Below the pieces are notes generated by a model. The model was not told where the DNA came from. It ran no database searches and saw nothing but the letters and a program-made list of their open reading frames with translations. Shown here piece after piece: positions 17,799 through 26,094 of a DNA stretch of 36,583 nucleotides. Each line of letters begins with the position of its first letter. Positions within the stretch are counted from its first letter, which is position 1. Source of the DNA: Streptomyces sp. NRRL F-6131 (GTDB lineage Bacteria; Actinomycetota; Actinomycetes; Streptomycetales; Streptomycetaceae); contig JOHN01000069.1 in NCBI GenBank assembly GCA_000719695.1, positions 1-36,583 on the forward strand. The letters run 5' to 3'. The translations under genes were made by a program, and so were the position numbers.

Positions 17799-20700
17799 TC
17801 ACGGATCCACGAGCGCGAACGCCGGCTCCGCGAGCAGCCCCGCCACCTCGACGGCCTCCGGGAGCCCCAGCCGCCGGAAGATCGCGTACGCCTCCCTGAG
17901 CCGCGTACCCGCCTCGGCCCCGCGCCCGAGGTCCGCCAGCGCACAGCCCAGCACCACCAGCGCCTGCGCCTGGTCCCGCTCCGCCCCCAACTCCTCGCAG
18001 AGCAGCAGCGCCTGCGCCGCGTGGTCCAGCGCCTCGTCCGCCCGGCCCAGCTCGCGCAGACTGTCCGCCAACCGGTAGCGCGCATGCGCGGCCCGGTCCC
18101 GCAGACCCCCCGCCACCGACACCGCCAGGCACTCGCCGAACCAGGTCACCGCCTCCTCGTGGCGACCCAGCGCGTGGTGCGCCAGCCCCAGCACGTACAG
18201 CGTGTACGCCCGGCCCGGATCGTCCTGCCGGGTCCGCAGCTCGGCCAGCACCTCGTGGCAGATCGTCACCGCCTCGTCCGCCCGGCCGCTGCGCACCCGC
18301 GCCAGTGCCGCGTTCACCGTCGTCACCAGCGCGCCCGAGCGGTGCCCCAGCCGGTTGGCCAGCAGCAGCGCCTCGTCGTAGTGGTCCACCGCCTCGTCGT
18401 AGCGGCTCAGGAACTGGCAGATCAGGCCGAGGTCGTTGAGCGCCTGCCGCAGGATCACCGAGTCCCCGGCCGTGCGCGCGGCCGCCACGGCCTGCCGGGA
18501 CGCCGCCTCGGCCGCGTCCAGCCGGGTGGCGGCCAGCGCGACGTTCCCGCGCAGGAAGTGCGCCCGCCCCTCCGCCCGGACGTCGCCGTGCCGGGCGGCC
18601 GCCTCGGCCAACGCGTCGGCGGTCGCCGCGAGCTGACGGCTCGGCGGGGTGAGCACGAACGGGGTGAGGGCGATCAGCAGATCGGTGGCCGCCCGCAGCG
18701 CCGGGCCCTGCCCGGCCGCCGGGTCGGCGGCGACCTGGGCCGCCAGCGCGACGGCGCCCGCCCGCTCGACGGCCGCCCACTCGCGGGCCGCCTCCCGACC
18801 GGTCAGCGGCACCCCGGGGGAGTGCGCCGGACCGAGCGCGCCCGCGGCCGGATCGCCCGGCACGGCGTGCTGGAACGCGCTGCACGCGGTGGCCAGCAGA
18901 TGGTCCAGCAGCCGGTCCCGGGCGGCGACCGCCTCGCTGCCCTCGCCGCTGCCACCGTGGTCCGCTCCGACCTCCGGACCGGCGCCCTGGGCCGGTCGTC
19001 GCCGGGCGAACGCCCGCAGCAGGTCGTGGTAGCGGTACCGGCCGGGGAACGGCGACTCCACCATCGCCACGTCCACCAGCGCCTCCAGCAGGTCCTCGGC
19101 GTCGTACTCGTCGAGGTCCAGCAGCGCGGCCGCGGCCGGCAGCCCGATGTCCGGCCCGTCCACCGAGGCGACCAGCCGGAACGCCCGGGCCTGGTCGGCG
19201 GTCAGCTGGCGGTAGCTCAGTTCGAAGGCCGCCGCGACCGCGAGGTCCCCGATCCGCAGCTCGTCGATCCGCCGCCGCTCCACCTGGAGGCGGCGGCTGA
19301 GCGTCTCCACCGTCCAGCCCGGCCGGGCGGCCAGTCGGGCGGCCACGATCCGCACCGCCAGCGGCAGGTGCCCGCAGGCCACCACCAGTTCGCGGGCGGC
19401 CTCCGGTTCGGCGGCCAGCCGCTCGGCGCCGATGGTGCGGCCGAGCAGGTCCAGCGCCTCGTCCGGCTGGAACACGTCCAGGTCGACTTGGACGGTCGCC
19501 GGCAGCCCGGCCGGGCGGGTGCGCCCGGTGGTCAGCACCGCGCAGCCGACCGCGCCGGGCAGCAGCGGCCGGATCTGCGCCGCGTCCTTGGCGTTGTCGA
19601 GGACGAGCAGCAGCCGTCGGCCGTCCACCACCGACCGGAACAGCGCGGACCGCGCGTCCAGGCCGTCCGGCACCGCGTCGGCCGGGACCCCGAGGGCCAC
19701 CAGGAAGCCGCTCAGCACCGCCTCCGGATCGGCCGGGACGCGGTCCGAGCCGCGCAGGTCCACGTACAGCTGGCCGTCGGGGTAGCCGTCCCGGACCCGG
19801 TGCGCCACGTGCAGCGCCAGCGCGGTCTTGCCGACCCCGCCCATGCCGACCACGGTCGCGACCACCAGGGCCCGCGGTTGTCCCGCGCCGCCGCCCTCGG
19901 CGTCCTCCGGCTCGGCGGCCAGGGCCGCGCGCAGCACCCGGACCGGAGCCGTCCGCCCGGTGAAGTCGGCGGCGTCCGGCGGCAGCTGGGCGGGCCGGGG
20001 CGGGGCCACGGCGGGCCGGGCCGCCCGCCCGGCCGCCTCCGAGCGGTCGGCGGAGCCCTCGGACGTCCCGCCCGGGTCCGCCGGAGCGCCCCCGGCGGGG
20101 TCCGCGCCGCCACCGGCCGCCGGTCCGGCCTGCGCACCGGCCGGGGGACCCGACGGCGCGCCCGCCGCCACCCCGCCGGACCCGACCAGCGGGCCGCTCC
20201 CGGCCAGGCCGGCGCCGCCCGGCTGCGGCGCCGCCAGGGTCGCGTCCCCCTCCAGGATCCGCCGGTGCAACTGCTCCAGCTCGGGCCCCGGCCCGACCCC
20301 CAGCTCGCTGAGGAACAGCTGCCGGACGCCCCGGAACACCGCCAGCGCGTCCGCCTGCCGGCCGGCCTGGTACAGCGCCCGCATCAGCAGCCCGTACGCC
20401 CGCTCGTGCAGCGGGTGCTCGGTGGTGAGCGCGGTCAGCTCCGGGATGCACCGCGAGTAGCGGCCGAGCGTGAGGTCCAGCCCGATCCGCTCCTCCAGCA
20501 GCGTCAGCCGCAACTCCTCCAGCCGCTGCCGGTGCCGCTCCGCGAACGGCCCCGGGATCCCGGCCAGCGGCTCGCCCTGCCACAGCTCCAGCGCCTGGTT
20601 GAGCAGGTCGCGGGCGCGCAACGGCTCGCCGCGGGCGGTCCGCTCCGCCTCGGCCGCCAGCGCCTCCACCTGCGCCGTGTCCACCGCGAGTTTCGGCAGG

Positions 20701-21014
20701 ACGAGCCGGTAGCCGTCCCCCATCGACATCAGCGCGCTGCCCGCGGCCTTCTCGCCGGAACCCTCCTCCCCGGGCGCCACGGCGTCCAGCACCTTCCGCC
20801 ACCGCCACGCGTAGGTCCGTACGGTGGTCATCGCCGCCCCCGGCGGCTCCTCGCCCCACAGGGCGGCGATCAGATCCGTGGCACTCGCCGAGTGACCGGG
20901 CCTCAGAAGCAGTACGGCCAGCATGGCCTGCTGCTGCGGGCTGCCCACTTTGAGCGCCGTCGCGCCGCGGTGAGCCCGCATCAGACCCAGTACGGAAAAA
21001 CGGAGATCGCTCAT
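17799..21014 (-). CDS. AfsR/SARP-family transcriptional activator (wHTH-BTAD-NB-ARC-TPR)
   Basis: This large 1,071-residue regulator starts at the ATG complementary to 21012-21014, behind a GGGGGCAGG ribosome-binding sequence on the minus strand. Residues 1-100 form an OmpR-type winged helix ([14 protein letters not shown], then ALWGEEPP and the [12 protein letters not shown] helix). The bacterial transcriptional activation domain follows (about 100-260). After a Gly/Pro/Ala-rich linker comes an NB-ARC ATPase with the P-loop GMGGVGKT (390-397) and LLLVLDN as Walker B. The C-terminal third is TPR-like helical repeats. This is the AfsR layout. Such proteins activate antibiotic clusters by binding direct repeats near the -35. 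As the only cluster-type regulator in the window, it is the likely activator of the NRPS locus. It is convergent with the small secreted-protein gene. Confidence 0.95.
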   Translation of the reverse strand: MSDLRFSVLGLMRAHRGATALKVGSPQQQAMLAVLLLRPGHSASATDLIAALWGEEPPGAAMTTVRTYAWRWRKVLDAVAPGEEGSGEKAAGSALMSMGDGYRLVLPKLAVDTAQVEALAAEAERTARGEPLRARDLLNQALELWQGEPLAGIPGPFAERHRQRLEELRLTLLEERIGLDLTLGRYSRCIPELTALTTEHPLHERAYGLLMRALYQAGRQADALAVFRGVRQLFLSELGVGPGPELEQLHRRILEGDATLAAPQPGGAGLAGSGPLVGSGGVAAGAPSGPPAGAQAGPAAGGGADPAGGAPADPGGTSEGSADRSEAAGRAARPAVAPPRPAQLPPDAADFTGRTAPVRVLRAALAAEPEDAEGGGAGQPRALVVATVVGMGGVGKTALALHVAHRVRDGYPDGQLYVDLRGSDRVPADPEAVLSGFLVALGVPADAVPDGLDARSALFRSVVDGRRLLLVLDNAKDAAQIRPLLPGAVGCAVLTTGRTRPAGLPATVQVDLDVFQPDEALDLLGRTIGAERLAAEPEAARELVVACGHLPLAVRIVAARLAARPGWTVETLSRRLQVERRRIDELRIGDLAVAAAFELSYRQLTADQARAFRLVASVDGPDIGLPAAAALLDLDEYDAEDLLEALVDVAMVESPFPGRYRYHDLLRAFARRRPAQGAGPEVGADHGGSGEGSEAVAARDRLLDHLLATACSAFQHAVPGDPAAGALGPAHSPGVPLTGREAAREWAAVERAGAVALAAQVAADPAAGQGPALRAATDLLIALTPFVLTPPSRQLAATADALAEAAARHGDVRAEGRAHFLRGNVALAATRLDAAEAASRQAVAAARTAGDSVILRQALNDLGLICQFLSRYDEAVDHYDEALLLANRLGHRSGALVTTVNAALARVRSGRADEAVTICHEVLAELRTRQDDPGRAYTLYVLGLAHHALGRHEEAVTWFGECLAVSVAGGLRDRAAHARYRLADSLRELGRADEALDHAAQALLLCEELGAERDQAQALVVLGCALADLGRGAEAGTRLREAYAIFRRLGLPEAVEVAGLLAEPAFALVDP

Positions 21015-21310
21015 CCTGCCCCCTGCTGCCCCAAGGACAGTGCCCGCCCCGTTCGTGCACATGTCAGATGATGTGTGAATGGTAAACCTGAAGGTCGCGC
21101 CCGGTGTAGAGGCTCCGTTGAGCCTGCGGTGACCGGGCGTTGAACCCGACCGGCGAGAATCACCGTGCCGGGGCCCTCCGGAGACGGTCCGGTCCGCGCC
21201 CCTCCTTCACCTCCCGCGACCGGGTACCCCCTGTGCCCGGTCGTGATTGCCCCGCCCCCGGCCGTCGGCGGCGTCGGGCGCCATGACCATACCTTCGGAG
21301 GCGGACGTCC
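21015..21310. promoter_or_regulatory. Divergent promoter region, SARP gene / nucleotidyltransferase-like gene
   Basis: This 296-base gap lies between divergent starts and is noticeably more AT-rich at 21045-21095, as expected for a promoter. It contains an imperfect dyad CACAT-N7-ATGTG within about 21058-21075 and the 11-mer AAACCTGAAGG (21084-21094), which reappears inverted at 30537-30547. A ribosome-binding GGAGG (about 21296-21300) serves the rightward gene. I cannot assign exact -10/-35 boxes with confidence. Confidence 0.5.
21116..21146 (+). promoter_or_regulatory. Candidate SARP operator: CGTTGARCC direct repeat, 22-bp period
   Basis: CGTTGAGCC (21116-21124) and CGTTGAACC (21138-21146) are direct repeats exactly 22 bases apart, two helical turns. 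SARP proteins bind short direct repeats spaced at 11 or 22 bp, so this could be the regulator's own operator. The assignment is an inference from spacing and location. Confidence 0.4.
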
Positions 21311-22399
21311 GTGAACACCGCTCTGCTGTACCACCTGCTCGACGTCGACCCGGCCGACGGGCCGGCCGAACTGCTCCACCGCGCCCGCGGCAGCCGTCAC
21401 CTGCCCCACCTCGTGCTCTCCGCCCTGGCCCGCGAGGACGTCCGGATGGGCGAGCCCGCCCGCGCCGAACTCCGCCGCGCCCGCACCCGCGCCGACCGCT
21501 ACGCCCGCCTCGCCCACGACCTCGCCCGGTCCACCGGCGTGCGCGCCATCCACGGCCTCCCGCTGGCCGGCTACTACCCCGCCGACCTGCTCCGGCCGCA
21601 GGCCTCGCTGGAGCTGGTCGCCCCGGGCGAGGCCGCGCTCTGGCAGGCCGTGGTCCGGCTGGTCACCGACCACCCGGTGGAGACCGTCGACGTCACCCTG
21701 CTCGGCGACCGCCCGCACCACACCGCCGTCACCGTCCGCTGGCCCGCCGAGGACCCGCTCCTCGACCCCTGGTACCGGGTCCGGCTCACCACCGCCGCCC
21801 TCCCCGGCGACTGCGCCGCCGTGCCGGTCCGCCCGTACCTGGTCGCCGACGACCACGTCGAGTGCCTGATCGCCCTCGCCGAGGCCCAGCTCCACCGCGG
21901 GCCGGCGTCCGCCGCCCCCGCGTCCACGTCCGTGCGCGGACTCGACCCGCTGACCCTGCTCGACCTCTCCTGTCTCACCCACCAGCCCTTCGAACCCGGC
22001 GAGACCGCCGCCGTCCTGGCCGCCTACCGGCTCGCCCCCGAGGCCGCCGCCCTGCTCGACCTCGCCGCCCCCCGCCTGCCGCTCGGCACCCTGGCCGCCG
22101 TCCGCACCGCCCTCGGCCCCGAACTCGCCCCCGAGCACCGCCGCCGTGCCGAGGCCGCCACCGCCCCCCGGCTGCCCGTCCGGCACGGCACCCTGCTGCG
22201 CCGCACCGTCATCCGCCACACCTGGGACGAGGCCCGGCTGATGCCCGCCGGGGAGTCCCGCGACGGCTGCCGGGACGGCTCGGCCCTGCTGCTCACCCCC
22301 GTCGCCGACTACCTGCTCACCGCCCCCACCGCCACCCCGACCCCCGCCGACCGCACCACCGCGCTCGACGCCCTCCACCACTGGGACACGCGCTGCTGA
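21311..22399 (+). CDS. Degenerate nucleotidyltransferase-like protein (PF14907 type), function unknown
   Basis: The 362-residue protein starts at GTG 21311 behind GGAGG. Residues 20-72 are helical and Arg-rich. HGLPLAGYYP (81-90) followed by RPQASLELV (95-103) matches the layout of the 'uncharacterised nucleotidyltransferase' family, where one expects KGxALAxxYP followed by LRPxGDxDLLV. In this copy the Lys is His and the metal-binding G-D-x-D is A-S-L-E, so catalysis is doubtful. The rest (VTVRWPAEDPLLDPWYRVR, then VADDHVECLIAL) also fits the fold. It is 210 bases upstream of the zinc-ribbon methyltransferase-like gene on the same strand. The family call rests on motif memory only, and the protein could be something else. 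Confidence 0.45.
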   Translation: MNTALLYHLLDVDPADGPAELLHRARGSRHLPHLVLSALAREDVRMGEPARAELRRARTRADRYARLAHDLARSTGVRAIHGLPLAGYYPADLLRPQASLELVAPGEAALWQAVVRLVTDHPVETVDVTLLGDRPHHTAVTVRWPAEDPLLDPWYRVRLTTAALPGDCAAVPVRPYLVADDHVECLIALAEAQLHRGPASAAPASTSVRGLDPLTLLDLSCLTHQPFEPGETAAVLAAYRLAPEAAALLDLAAPRLPLGTLAAVRTALGPELAPEHRRRAEAATAPRLPVRHGTLLRRTVIRHTWDEARLMPAGESRDGCRDGSALLLTPVADYLLTAPTATPTPADRTTALDALHHWDTRC

Positions 22400-22609
22400 C
22401 GGCCGATGCCGAGGCCGTCGCCGGTGCCTGCGCCCACCGGCCCCAGCGGCCCCACGCCCACGCTCCCGACCGCCCCGTCACCCCCGCGCACCCGCCGGGG
22501 CCGGCTCCCGGCCCGATCGCCCGGGCGATCCGCCGTTCCGCCCTCGCGCCGGAGCCGCGCGCCCTACTGTCGTCCCACCGGCAAGCGGGGACCACCCGAG
22601 GGGGAGACC
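22400..22609 (+). other. Spacer with possible promoter before the zinc-ribbon protein gene
   Basis: The stretch is open in the frame of the downstream gene from 22406, but that reading is a Pro/Arg/Ser-rich low-complexity string unlike protein. It is therefore treated as noncoding. TACTGT (22565-22570) fits a -10 box and would give a leader of about 33 bases ending in the GGGGGAGA ribosome-binding site (about 22600-22607). No good -35 is visible. Confidence 0.4.
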
Positions 22610-24118
22610 TTGCACATCCACTGCGACCACTGCGGCTTCGAGCGGGACTACACCGGCGCGATGGACCAGAACGGCGTGCGGTGCTTCGTCTGCGGCGTCG
22701 GCCGCATGCGCAACGGCGTACCGGCCCGCGGCTTCACCGTCGGGGCCGACTTCCGGCCGGTGCCCCGCAACCCCCTGGTGCCGGCCTACCGCGCCGTGCG
22801 CAGCGGCACCATGGGCGTCCCGGCCGACTTCAACTACTTCGCGAACATCCGGGGCGCGAAGTACCGGCAGTTCGTCCAGCAGCACACCTCGTACATCGGG
22901 AAGTTCACCAACCTCCTGGTGCCGGACTCGGACCGGTTCGCCTGGCTCACCCCGTACACCGGCAACAAGCACAACCGGACGCACTTCACCCAGCTGGTGC
23001 TCGCCCGGGTCGCCCAGGCCAAGTTCGTCGACAACGGGGGCCGGCTGCCCCGGCTGATCGAGCCGTTCCTCGGCTCGGGCCAGGTCTTCCTCAACTCCAC
23101 CTGCTGGGGGACGGCCTTCACCGGCGGCGTCCCGCTGTTCGGCGCGGTCGTCGCCGGCGACCTCAACCACTACGTCATCGGCTCCTACTGGACGATGCGC
23201 CGCCTCGGCGACCGCTTCGTCGACGAGTACTTCAAGCTGGCGACGGTCTGGGACGCCCGACCGGCCGAGAACTTCGCGCTGCTGCTGGAGGACCTCCGGA
23301 CCGGGCGGCAGGCGCTGCTGGCCACCGAGGCCGCGCCGGCCATGGCCATGCTCTGCTGCTTCAAGTACATCTGGCTGGTCAACCGCTCCGTGCACGGCAC
23401 GGCCCTGAACGCCTCCGGCGGTGTCGTCGCCACCTGGAAGGCGCGGACGCCGGGGGAGCTCGCCACGCTGCGCGGCCAGGAGGCCGCCCGGCTCGGCGCG
23501 GTCCGGGACCAGGTGCGCTCGGTGGTGCTGGACTTCGAGTGCCGGGACTTCCGCCGCACCTGCGAGCTGGCCACCCGGCACGACGTGGTCTTCATGGACT
23601 GTCCGTTCCCCAGGTTCAGCAACGGCCTGGTGGAGTCCCTCCACCCGGCACCGGAGACCGTCGGCTCCGACAGCGCGCACACCTACGGGACGGGCGACGA
23701 CGGCGCGGAGTTCCAGACGGCGATCGTCGACGTCGCCCGGGAGCTGGTGGGGGCGGGCGTCACCGTGGTGCTCTGCAACTTCGCCAACCCGGGCCTGGTG
23801 AACGCCTACCAGCGGCTGATCGGCACCGACGTGCGGGCCGCGGACCACAAGCTCCACACCTTCACCTACCGCTCGCCCGCCACCACCAGCGAGGCGTACC
23901 AGCTCACCGTGCTGCCCGGTGCCCGCAACCGGACGGTGGCGGCCGTGCCCCGGCAGATCCTCGCCGAGTGGCTGCACGACGGCGGCGACGACGTGGCACG
24001 CGGCGAGTTCTTCGAGGAGGCCGCCATGGACCTCAGCGACGGCGAGGAGCAGTACCAGGCCCCGTTCGACGAGCAGGAGCGCCGCCGCCAGGAGGAGGAC
24101 GGCGAGTTCGAGGCCTGA
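22610..24118 (+). CDS. Zinc-ribbon protein with D12-class (Dam-like) adenine methyltransferase fold, atypical catalytic motif
   Basis: The 502-residue protein is started at TTG 22610, because an ideal GGGGGAGA lies just upstream and protein-like sequence begins there. Residues 5-28 form a zinc ribbon (C5-x2-C8 and C25-x2-C28). Next come YTGNK (116-120), like motif X of D12 methyltransferases; EPFLGSGQVFLN (151-162), the AdoMet-binding motif I; and FKYIWLVNRSVHG (Asn258-Arg259) with a following N-x-x-G segment like the LNR-FNG region. At the motif IV position stands D330-C-P-F333 in VVFMDCPFPRF, where active enzymes have DPPY or DPPF. The C-terminal tail (460-502) is acidic with QER repeats. 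It may be a modified-base or noncanonical methyltransferase, or an inactive DNA-binding relative. No restriction partner is adjacent. It is convergent with the DUF4231 gene. Confidence 0.65.
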   Translation: MHIHCDHCGFERDYTGAMDQNGVRCFVCGVGRMRNGVPARGFTVGADFRPVPRNPLVPAYRAVRSGTMGVPADFNYFANIRGAKYRQFVQQHTSYIGKFTNLLVPDSDRFAWLTPYTGNKHNRTHFTQLVLARVAQAKFVDNGGRLPRLIEPFLGSGQVFLNSTCWGTAFTGGVPLFGAVVAGDLNHYVIGSYWTMRRLGDRFVDEYFKLATVWDARPAENFALLLEDLRTGRQALLATEAAPAMAMLCCFKYIWLVNRSVHGTALNASGGVVATWKARTPGELATLRGQEAARLGAVRDQVRSVVLDFECRDFRRTCELATRHDVVFMDCPFPRFSNGLVESLHPAPETVGSDSAHTYGTGDDGAEFQTAIVDVARELVGAGVTVVLCNFANPGLVNAYQRLIGTDVRAADHKLHTFTYRSPATTSEAYQLTVLPGARNRTVAAVPRQILAEWLHDGGDDVARGEFFEEAAMDLSDGEEQYQAPFDEQERRRQEEDGEFEA

Positions 24119-24128
24119 GCCCCGCACG

Positions 24129-24184
24129 GGGCAGACCGGCCGAACCCCGGGCTCCGTTCCGGCCCGGGTTCAGCCGGTCTGCCC
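24129..24184. terminator. Long bidirectional hairpin between convergent genes
   Basis: Perfect 12-base arms GGGCAGACCGGC (24129-24140) and GCCGGTCTGCCC (24173-24184) enclose a second stem, GAACCC+GGG (24142-24151, one bulged C) with CCCGGGTTC (24163-24171). The whole makes a stem of about 21 pairs with one mismatch. The right arm contains the stop codon and last codons of the DUF4231 gene, so it can terminate both converging transcripts. Confidence 0.8.
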
Positions 24185-25078
24185 GAGCTTGCCGCTCCGC
24201 CCGGACGCCCACATCGTGTGCTCGCGCGAGATCGCCGACTCCGCCTGGTCGACGAAGGCCGCCCACGCGTCCGCGTCCGCGTCGGCCTCCGTGAGGGAGA
24301 GGATGTGCCGGATCTCCCGCGCGGTCAGGCTGTAGGCGGAGGCCTCCGTTTCGAGCCTCTGGGCCTGCGCCCACGCGGTGATCCCCGCGACCCCGGCACT
24401 CACCACCCCGAGGAGGTCGACGGAGAGCACCCGGTAGGCCTTGAGCACGCCCGCCACGATCCCGACCATCTCCCCGAGGAGCGCCAGCCGCCGCCAGATC
24501 CGGGACTGCCGGTCCCGGACCTTGGCCATCCGCGCGTACCAGGCGACCTGCTCGGCGAGCCGCTGGTCCCGGTAGGTCTCGATCCGGCTGCTCCGGTCGC
24601 CCGCCCGGCAGCGTTCCATCGCCTCGTTGATGTCGAGCCCGAACGACACGTCGACCACGTCCAGGCCGAGGCTGATCTCACGCAGCCGGGCGATGAACAG
24701 GCGCCGCGCCTCGTCGGCCGGCATGGACTCCGGGAACGGGTCCCCGCACACCGCGTACCGCCAGGCGAGCGTCTTGCACGACTCGGCGGCGGCGCGGCAC
24801 TCGTACCAGCGGCGCTCGTCACGCTGCTCGACGATGTAGAGCCGGAGCAGGATCGACGCTATGAAGGCGAGGGCGGCGCCGAAGCCCGCCCAGTCGATGC
24901 CGCTGTCGCCGGCCGTGAGCGTGACGACGCCGACGGCCGCCGCGAGGAAGAGGAAGAGCAGGTTCAGGCGGAGCTGCCCGAAGTAGCGCCGCTTGGAGCG
25001 GATCGACTCGGCGTCGGCGTCCTGGAAGAAGGGCGGCAGTTGGTGCCAGGTGAACGCTTCGTTCGGAGGAGTGGTCAT
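24170..25078 (-). CDS. DUF4231/SLATT-domain membrane protein
   Basis: The 302-residue protein starts at the ATG complementary to 25076-25078, behind GAGGAG. It has a helical hairpin membrane anchor (about 38-56 and 63-82) after a basic segment SKRRYFGQL. The diagnostic ERRWYECRAAAES...LAWRY run follows (88-108) with GDPF. Another hydrophobic pair lies at about 197-213 and 220-237, and a C-terminal SAYSLTAREIRHI helix completes the DUF4231 pattern. DUF4231 belongs to the SLATT group, two-helix membrane proteins predicted to act as pore-forming or membrane-disrupting effectors in nucleotide-signalled conflict systems. A possible -10 TAGAGT (minus strand, 25122-25117) lies upstream. Its 3' end is interlocked with that of the methyltransferase-like gene by a shared terminator. 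The effector role is inference. Confidence 0.8.
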   Translation of the reverse strand: MTTPPNEAFTWHQLPPFFQDADAESIRSKRRYFGQLRLNLLFLFLAAAVGVVTLTAGDSGIDWAGFGAALAFIASILLRLYIVEQRDERRWYECRAAAESCKTLAWRYAVCGDPFPESMPADEARRLFIARLREISLGLDVVDVSFGLDINEAMERCRAGDRSSRIETYRDQRLAEQVAWYARMAKVRDRQSRIWRRLALLGEMVGIVAGVLKAYRVLSVDLLGVVSAGVAGITAWAQAQRLETEASAYSLTAREIRHILSLTEADADADAWAAFVDQAESAISREHTMWASGRSGKLGQTG

Positions 25079-25251
25079 GGTGCTCCTCGGGGCCGGGGGT
25101 GGGCGGACGATTCGTCACTCTAGGGGCGCCGGAAGGCCCGGGCAGGGGAAGTCGGGCAATCGGGGTCGTAGGCTGACCGCTTCTGAGGATCTTCGGCGGG
25201 AGGCGGGCGGCATGACGGACGATCGGGCCGGGGGTTCGGGCGGAGGTCGGG
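25079..25251. promoter_or_regulatory. Divergent promoter region, DUF4231 / MTA phosphorylase
   Basis: This 173-base gap separates divergent starts. Minus-strand TAGAGT (25117-25122) and plus-strand TAGGCT (25169-25174) fit TANNNT -10 boxes for the two genes. Clear -35 boxes are absent. GGAGG (25242-25246) is the ribosome-binding site for the rightward gene. Confidence 0.4.
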
Positions 25252-26067
25252 GTGATCGGCGGGTCGGGGTTGTACGCGTTGCTCGACGACGTCGTCGAGG
25301 TGCCCGTCGACACGCCGTACGGGGCGCCGAGCGACTCGGTGTTCGTCGGGGAGGTGGCCGGCCGTCGGGTGGCGTTCCTGCCGCGGCACGGGCGGGCGCA
25401 CGCGATCCCGCCGCACCGGATCAACTACCGGGCGAACCTGTGGGCGCTGCACGCGCTCGGGGTGCGGCAGGTGCTCGGGCCGTGCGCGGTGGGCGGGCTG
25501 CGGCCGGAGTACGGGCCGGGCACCCTGCTCGTCCCGGACCAGTTCGTGGACCGCACCGCCGCCCGGGCGCAGACCTTCTACGACGGCGAGCCGCTGCCGG
25601 ACGGCTCCGTGCCGGGCGTGGTGCACGCGCCGATGGCGGACCCGTACTGTCCGGCCGGGCGGACCGCGGTGCTGGGCGCGGCGCGCGGGGCCGGGTGGGA
25701 GCCGGTGGACGGCGGCACGCTGGTGGTGATCGAGGGCCCGCGCTTCTCGACCCGCGCCGAGTCCCGCTGGTTCACCGCCAACGGCTGGTCGACGGTCGGT
25801 ATGACCGGCCATCCGGAGGCCGTGCTGGCCCGTGAACTCGCGCTCTGCTACACCTCGTTGAACCTGGTGACCGATCTGGACGCCGGGGTGGAGAGCGGCG
25901 CCGGCGTCACCCACGCCGAGGTGCTGGAGGTGTTCGGCCGCACCGTGGACCGGCTGCGCACCGTGCTGTTCGAGGCGCTGGCGGCGCTGCCGGCGGAGCG
26001 GGCGTGCCCGTGCCGGCGGGCCCTGGACGGCTTCGAGCCGGGCCTGCCCGGCGTGCCGGGGGAGTGA
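25252..26067 (+). CDS. mtnP: S-methyl-5'-thioadenosine phosphorylase (PNP/MTAP family)
   Basis: The 271-residue enzyme phosphorolyses methylthioadenosine (or a related 6-oxo/6-amino purine nucleoside) to adenine and methylthioribose-1-phosphate in methionine salvage. Signature segments are IGGSGLYALLDDVVEV at the start, LPRHGRAHAIPPHRINYRANLWAL, GPCAVGGLRPEYGPG, and the substrate region IEGPRFSTRAES...GMTGHPEAVLARE...VTDLDAG. It starts at GTG 25252, five bases after GGAGG. The codons just upstream still spell R-A-E-V-G, the usual family N-terminus, but no start codon lies between them and a TGA at 25213; the N-terminus thus appears slightly trimmed. Downstream it converges on the CHAT gene with only 27 bases between stops, which contain a small GC-rich dyad. 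Confidence 0.93.
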   Translation: MIGGSGLYALLDDVVEVPVDTPYGAPSDSVFVGEVAGRRVAFLPRHGRAHAIPPHRINYRANLWALHALGVRQVLGPCAVGGLRPEYGPGTLLVPDQFVDRTAARAQTFYDGEPLPDGSVPGVVHAPMADPYCPAGRTAVLGAARGAGWEPVDGGTLVVIEGPRFSTRAESRWFTANGWSTVGMTGHPEAVLARELALCYTSLNLVTDLDAGVESGAGVTHAEVLEVFGRTVDRLRTVLFEALAALPAERACPCRRALDGFEPGLPGVPGE

Positions 26068-26094
26068 GCCCGGGCGGTGTGCGGGCCCGTCGGC

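Noticed and set aside
17406..21071. A plus-strand frame of over 1,200 codons opposite the SARP gene
   Set aside because: The product is Arg/Gln/Pro-rich without domains, while the minus-strand frame has wHTH, BTAD, NB-ARC and TPR features.
22406..22609. N-terminal extension of the zinc-ribbon protein from ATG 22406
   Set aside because: The 68 residues are Pro/Arg/Ser low complexity, and a near-ideal ribosome-binding site sits before TTG 22610.
25212..25251. ATG 25212 as start of the MTA phosphorylase
   Set aside because: It is out of frame with the conserved protein and encodes a Gly/Arg string; used only as a hint of a lost start.
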